Assembly: GCF_023516435.1 (NCBI RefSeq)
Contig: NZ_CP097332.1
Coordinates: 1,550,001 to 1,614,000 of the forward strand
Direction of reading: 5' to 3'
DNA length: 64,000 nucleotides
Source: Jatrophihabitans telluris
GTDB taxonomy: Bacteria > Actinomycetota > Actinomycetes > Mycobacteriales > Jatrophihabitantaceae
Part shown: in pieces, positions 60,805 to 64,000 of the stretch
Layout: the number at the start of each line of letters is the position of its first letter
How positions within the stretch are numbered: the stretch's first letter is position 1
Notes under the pieces: model-generated
Database searches by the model: none
Seen by the model: the letters and a program-made list of their open reading frames with translations, nothing else
What the model was told of the DNA's origin: nothing
Translations under genes and position numbers: made by a program

Positions 60805-61793
60805 GCGAGATCAAGAACACCGAGCTGGTCATCAACCCGCAGGGAGGGGCGCCGGCGACGGAGATCCCCGAGCGTTCGAGCACGGCGGTGGGTCGGGTCC
60901 GTAAGGGTTTGACCCACCCCGTGGCCTCGCTCGTAGCCCTGGTCATCGGCCTGCTGTGGACGATCCCGACGGCCGGGCTGCTCGTGCAGTCCTTCCGTCC
61001 GAAGACCGCACAGGACACCAGCGGGTGGTGGACGGCGTTCGCCCACCCCGGCAATTTCACGCTGGACTTCTACCGGCAGCTGACGGTCGGGCTGCACGGT
61101 GACAGCACTGGTTCCTTGTTGCCCTACATGGCGAACTCGCTGGCCATCGTCATCCCGGCCGCCATCATCCCGATGGCAGTCGCGGCGATGGCCGCCTACG
61201 CGTTGGTGTGGATCGATTTCCCTGGTCGGGACTGGATCTTCGTCGGGATCTTCGCTCTGCAGGTTGTGCCGTTGCAGGTGGCTGCGGTCCCGGTGCTGCG
61301 GTTCGTCGTGAGCGGCTGGCACTTGGGAAGCACGACCATCATCCCGTCGATGGGCCTGTCCGGAACGGTGGGCGCGATCTGGCTCGCCCACGCCTGCTTC
61401 GCGCTGCCGCTGGCCGTGTTCCTCATGCACAACTTCATGTCCGAGGTGCCCAAGGACCTGCTGGAGGCGGCCAGGATCGACGGCGCGAACCACGGCCAGA
61501 TCTTCCGGCAGGTCATGCTCCCGTTGCTCAAGCCCGTGCTGGCCGCCTTCGGGATCTTCCAGTTCCTGTGGGTCTGGAACGACCTGTTCGTCGGTTCGGT
61601 CATGAGTGGTGGCAACCCGAACATCAGCCCGATCACCGTGAAGATCAGCAACCTCATCGGAGCGACCTCCGGTGCCGGCGGGGAGCGAGTACCCGCAGCG
61701 GGGTTCCTGTCGATCATCATCCCGTTGATCGTGTTCATGAGCTTGCAGCGTTACTTCGTTCGCGGTCTGCTCGCCGGGTCGGTCAAGGGCTGA
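60801..61793 (+). CDS. Sugar ABC transporter permease 2 (AglG-like)
   Basis: A 330-residue MalG-type permease with six hydrophobic segments after a polar 35-residue N-terminus. The EAA loop is [22 protein letters not shown] (parts, about residues 221-242). [13 protein letters not shown] and the final [17 protein letters not shown] match the family end. ATG 60801 overlaps the permease 1 stop by four bases. With its partners it forms an importer for a di- or oligosaccharide, probably an alpha-glucoside, though the sugar is inferred from family similarity only. Confidence 0.9.
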   Translation: MSEIKNTELVINPQGGAPATEIPERSSTAVGRVRKGLTHPVASLVALVIGLLWTIPTAGLLVQSFRPKTAQDTSGWWTAFAHPGNFTLDFYRQLTVGLHGDSTGSLLPYMANSLAIVIPAAIIPMAVAAMAAYALVWIDFPGRDWIFVGIFALQVVPLQVAAVPVLRFVVSGWHLGSTTIIPSMGLSGTVGAIWLAHACFALPLAVFLMHNFMSEVPKDLLEAARIDGANHGQIFRQVMLPLLKPVLAAFGIFQFLWVWNDLFVGSVMSGGNPNISPITVKISNLIGATSGAGGERVPAAGFLSIIIPLIVFMSLQRYFVRGLLAGSVKG

Positions 61794-61808
61794 TCATTGC
61801 GTCCTCCG

Positions 61809-61842
61809 AGCGGGGTCCCGCGCTTGCGCGCCGGGCCCCGCT
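61809..61842 (+). terminator. GC-rich hairpin after the sugar ABC operon
   Basis: AGCGGGGTCC (61809-61818) pairs with GGGCCCCGCT (61833-61842), nine Watson-Crick pairs and one G-U, with additional CGCGC/GCGCG pairing inside. It starts 16 bases past the permease stop codon. No T-run follows. Confidence 0.65.
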
Positions 61843-61881
61843 TCGCGTTGCCGGCCACCACCCGCGTCAGGGGTACCCGCG

Positions 61882-61907
61882 GGAATGGATGGCGTTGGGC
61901 CGGCGTT
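61882..61907 (+). promoter_or_regulatory. SigR-type promoter upstream of rpmE
   Basis: GGAAT (61882-61886), 18 bases, GTT (61905-61907). The predicted start is near 61914, about 146 bases before rpmE. rpmE is an established SigR target in Streptomyces coelicolor, so this match has strong prior support. An inverted repeat TGTGCC-N7-GGCACA (61916-61934) lies directly at the predicted transcript start. Confidence 0.82.
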
Positions 61908-62059
61908 TGGTCAGATGTGCCGTTAGCTGGCACACTGTCTGGTTGACGAACCCGGCTCCGGTTCACGTCATGAACTCCGGTCCCACCGATCCGTGGTGGG
62001 TGGGGGACGACCCGGCGGCCACTTACCGGCATCGAGAGATGCCACCGAAGGGAACCACC

Positions 62060-62281
62060 GTGAAGGACACCATTCACCCCGAATACGTGGTCACTGAAGT
62101 GACCTGTTCGTGTGGGAACTCGTTCACCACCCGCAGCACGGCCAAATCCGGCCAGATGCACGCCGAGGTCTGCTCCGCCTGCCACCCGTTCTACACCGGC
62201 AAGCAGAAGATCATGGACGTCGGCGGTCGCGTGGACAAGTTCGAGAAGCGCTACGGCAAGCGCACCCGCACCAACGCTTAG
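62060..62281 (+). CDS. rpmE: 50S ribosomal protein L31 (zinc-binding form)
   Basis: A 73-residue L31. It starts MKDTIHPEY, as in the family, and holds the zinc ligands in CSCGNSF (residues 16 and 18) and [10 protein letters not shown] (about 38-47), so it is the C+ form that releases zinc under oxidative stress. GTG 62060 has AAGGGA six bases upstream. Upstream ATG codons are in frame but lie outside the conserved protein. It has its own terminator and the SigR-type promoter. Confidence 0.96.
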   Translation: MKDTIHPEYVVTEVTCSCGNSFTTRSTAKSGQMHAEVCSACHPFYTGKQKIMDVGGRVDKFEKRYGKRTRTNA

Positions 62282-62289
62282 CTCCATCG

Positions 62290-62340
62290 ACGGCGCCCGT
62301 CGGCTGCCGCCCCACTGAGGGCGGCGCCGGCGGGCGCCGT
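62290..62340 (+). terminator. Hairpin between rpmE and prfA
   Basis: ACGGCGCCCG (62290-62299) and CGGGCGCCGT (62331-62340) are perfect complements. Inside, GCCGCCC and GGGCGGC form a second 7-bp stem around CACTGA. It separates rpmE from prfA; TTGTCTGTT after it is only weakly T-rich. Confidence 0.7.
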
Positions 62341-62429
62341 TGTCTGTTCGCCCGGTGTTGGTGCCGCCTCCGGCAGGCGACCGCCGCCAACACCAGCCAT
62401 ACCGCCGGAAAGACGAACGGAGCACCGAG

Positions 62430-63515
62430 ATGGCCGAAGGTTCCTCCAACCTGACGCAATTGCTCGACGAATACGCCGAGACCGAGAAGGCGCTGGCCGA
62501 CCCAGCCGTGCACGCTGACCAGGCCGCGGCCAGGCGGCTGGGACGCCGTTACGCGCAGCTAGCGCCGATCGTCGCGACCGCCCGCGAACTGGAAGCCGTG
62601 CGCTCGGACCAGGCGGCGGCTCGCGAGTTGGCCTCCGAGGACGCCGCGTTCGCCGCCGAGGCCGAGGAGCTGGCCGAACGAATCCCCGAGCTGGAATCCA
62701 AGCTGCGGGAGCTACTCGTCCCCAAGGATCCCAACGACCCCAAGGACGTGATCCTCGAGATCAAGGCCGGCGAGGGCGGCGATGAATCTGCGTTGTTCGC
62801 GGGCGATCTGCTGCGCATGTACCTGCGTTACGCCGAGCGCCAGGGGTGGACGACCGAGGTCCTCGACGACGAAGCGACGGACCTGGGCGGGCACAAGTCG
62901 GTGACGGTCGCGGTGCGCGGTCGCACGCCGGAACAGGCAGTCTGGCAGCGGCTCAAGTACGAGGGTGGCGTGCACCGAGTCCAGCGGGTACCGGTCACCG
63001 AATCGCAGGGTCGAATCCACACCTCCGCCGCGGGTGTTCTCGTGCTACCCGAAGCCGAGGACGTCGACATCGAGATCGACCCCGGCGACCTGCGCATCGA
63101 CGTCTACCGCTCATCGGGACCGGGCGGGCAGAGCGTGAACACCACCGACTCCGCCGTGCGCATCACCCACATCCCCACCGGGACGGTCGTGGCCATGCAG
63201 AACGAGAAAAGCCAACTGCAGAATCGGGAAGCCGCGCTGCGGGTACTGCGGGCCAGGCTGTTGGCCCACGCCCAGGAGCAGGCTGCCCAGGCGGCATCCG
63301 ACGCCCGACGGTCCCAAGTGCGCACCGTCGACCGCTCCGAGCGCGTTCGTACCTACAACTTCGCCGAGAACCGAATCGCCGACCACCGGGTCAACTTCAA
63401 GGCCTACAACCTCGACCAGGTGCTCGACGGCGCTCTGGACGACGTCATCGACGCGCTCACCCAGGCCGACACGGATGCGGCGCTGGCCGGGTCCGGTTCG
63501 CCCGGCTCCGACTGA
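62430..63515 (+). CDS. prfA: Peptide chain release factor 1
   Basis: A 361-residue class I release factor recognising UAG and UAA. The GGQ motif is in [18 protein letters not shown] (about residues 224-241). [19 protein letters not shown] (parts) lies at the start of domain 2, and [13 protein letters not shown] contains the PVT form of the codon-reading tripeptide expected for RF1. A GGAG site is about seven bases before the ATG. The methyltransferase that modifies the GGQ glutamine is encoded directly downstream. Confidence 0.97.
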   Translation: MAEGSSNLTQLLDEYAETEKALADPAVHADQAAARRLGRRYAQLAPIVATARELEAVRSDQAAARELASEDAAFAAEAEELAERIPELESKLRELLVPKDPNDPKDVILEIKAGEGGDESALFAGDLLRMYLRYAERQGWTTEVLDDEATDLGGHKSVTVAVRGRTPEQAVWQRLKYEGGVHRVQRVPVTESQGRIHTSAAGVLVLPEAEDVDIEIDPGDLRIDVYRSSGPGGQSVNTTDSAVRITHIPTGTVVAMQNEKSQLQNREAALRVLRARLLAHAQEQAAQAASDARRSQVRTVDRSERVRTYNFAENRIADHRVNFKAYNLDQVLDGALDDVIDALTQADTDAALAGSGSPGSD

Positions 63516-63518
63516 GCA

Positions 63519-64000
63519 ATGACAGATGCTGACGCACGAGACCGCCTACCCAGCGTGTTGGTCCGAACCGGTGCCGCAACGCTGGGCGCGGCCCGGGTCG
63601 CCTCGCCCCGGGTCGATGCCGAACTGCTGCTGGCCCATCTGCTCGGTCTCGGCCGAACCGGCCTGATCAGTGCCTCGGCCGTGACGGAGGAGGTCCGGGT
63701 TCGCTTCCAGGAACTCATCGCCGAACGCGCCAGTGGGGTGCCGGTACAGCACCTGACCGGCACCGCGCCGTTCCGGCACCTGCAGTTGCGGGTGGGGGCC
63801 GGCGTGTTCATCCCACGTCCGGAGACCGAACTGCTGGTGGAGATCGCCGCGGACGCGCTCGCCGAGGCGAACATCGTGCTCGACCTGTGCTCCGGTTCCG
63901 GCGCGCTCGCGCTGTCGATCGCACAGGAGCTCAACCCGCCGCGGGTCATCGCCGTCGAGCGGTCCGCGGCAGCTCTGCGGTGGTTGCGAAGCAATGCTGC
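63519..64000 (+). CDS. prmC: Release factor glutamine N5-methyltransferase, 3' end cut off
   Basis: The first 160 codons of PrmC, starting at ATG 63519, three bases after the prfA stop codon. The N-terminal helical domain (about residues 1-75), a linker with VPVQHLTGTAPFRHLQLRVGAGVFIPRPETELL (parts), and the SAM-binding motif VLDLCSGSGALALSIA (about 124-139) are seen. The NPPY catalytic motif is beyond the window. It methylates the GGQ glutamine of RF1 and RF2. Confidence 0.94.
   Translation, partial: MTDADARDRLPSVLVRTGAATLGAARVASPRVDAELLLAHLLGLGRTGLISASAVTEEVRVRFQELIAERASGVPVQHLTGTAPFRHLQLRVGAGVFIPRPETELLVEIAADALAEANIVLDLCSGSGALALSIAQELNPPRVIAVERSAAALRWLRSNA

Overview
The window is about 70% GC and carries an actinobacterial gene set: a WhiB1 protein, a SigR-RsrA redox switch, a fused 2-oxoglutarate decarboxylase/dehydrogenase (Kgd), nickel superoxide dismutase with its SodX protease, F420-type flavoproteins, DasR, and a Rho factor with a very long Arg/Asn/Gln-rich insertion. 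I place it in the Actinomycetes, perhaps near Frankia/Nakamurella/Jatrophihabitans relatives; the sequence alone does not settle the genus. No rRNA, CRISPR array, phage or transposase is visible. One tRNA (Arg, CCG) is present. The window opens inside an SRAP gene (only its start codon is missing) and ends inside prmC.

Region 0-13.9 kb is a stress and signalling block: SRAP, YbaK, sigR-rsrA, the PdtaS-type sensor kinase, WhiB1, a lipid kinase, rsbW-sigF and a histidine phosphatase. From memory its content resembles the mycobacterial Rv3214-Rv3226c neighbourhood. A symporter pair and a DasR-type regulator divergent from a GlmS-like SIS enzyme sit inside it. Region 13.9-24.8 kb is mixed: an orphan polyprenyl-phosphate sugar transferase, a secreted S53 protease, sodN/sodX, malic enzyme, a striking palindromic repeat cluster, a MocR/YczE divergent pair, and an oxidoreductase-DUF6104-FUSC operon. 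Region 24.8-35.7 kb is almost entirely on the minus strand: kgd, an ABC-2 exporter, otsB-nagA-nagK, a QueA-like gene and an SDR. Region 35.7-46.8 kb holds soxR, a flavoprotein, a PfkB kinase, a UdgB-type uracil-DNA glycosylase, LysE, an FAD reductase, an acyltransferase, a PucR-controlled permease/NTF2/ureohydrolase operon and the tRNA. Region 46.9-64 kb is housekeeping: DUF305-DUF3105, argS, lysA-hom-thrC-thrB, rho, an inserted sugar ABC operon, rpmE, prfA and prmC.

Three regulatory themes tie distant genes together. (1) SigR: the exact pattern GGAAT-N18-GTT lies upstream of sigR itself, of rho and of rpmE, linking disulphide stress to its own sigma factor, to transcription termination and to ribosomal protein L31. 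(2) DasR: dre-like palindromes lie between dasR and the SIS gene and upstream of nagK-nagA. Together these genes would take GlcNAc to GlcNAc-6-P, GlcN-6-P and Fru-6-P. (3) Leaderless starts: several genes begin with GTG or ATG 6-8 bases after a TANNNT -10 box (gpm2-like, the gene at 11422, dagK-like, soxR, pfkB-like, argS). Other points of note are a candidate small RNA between rho and the sugar ABC operon, a hexanucleotide repeat coding for Gly-Asp inside nagA, a Crp-like site upstream of whiB1, and a SoxR operator in a divergent promoter.
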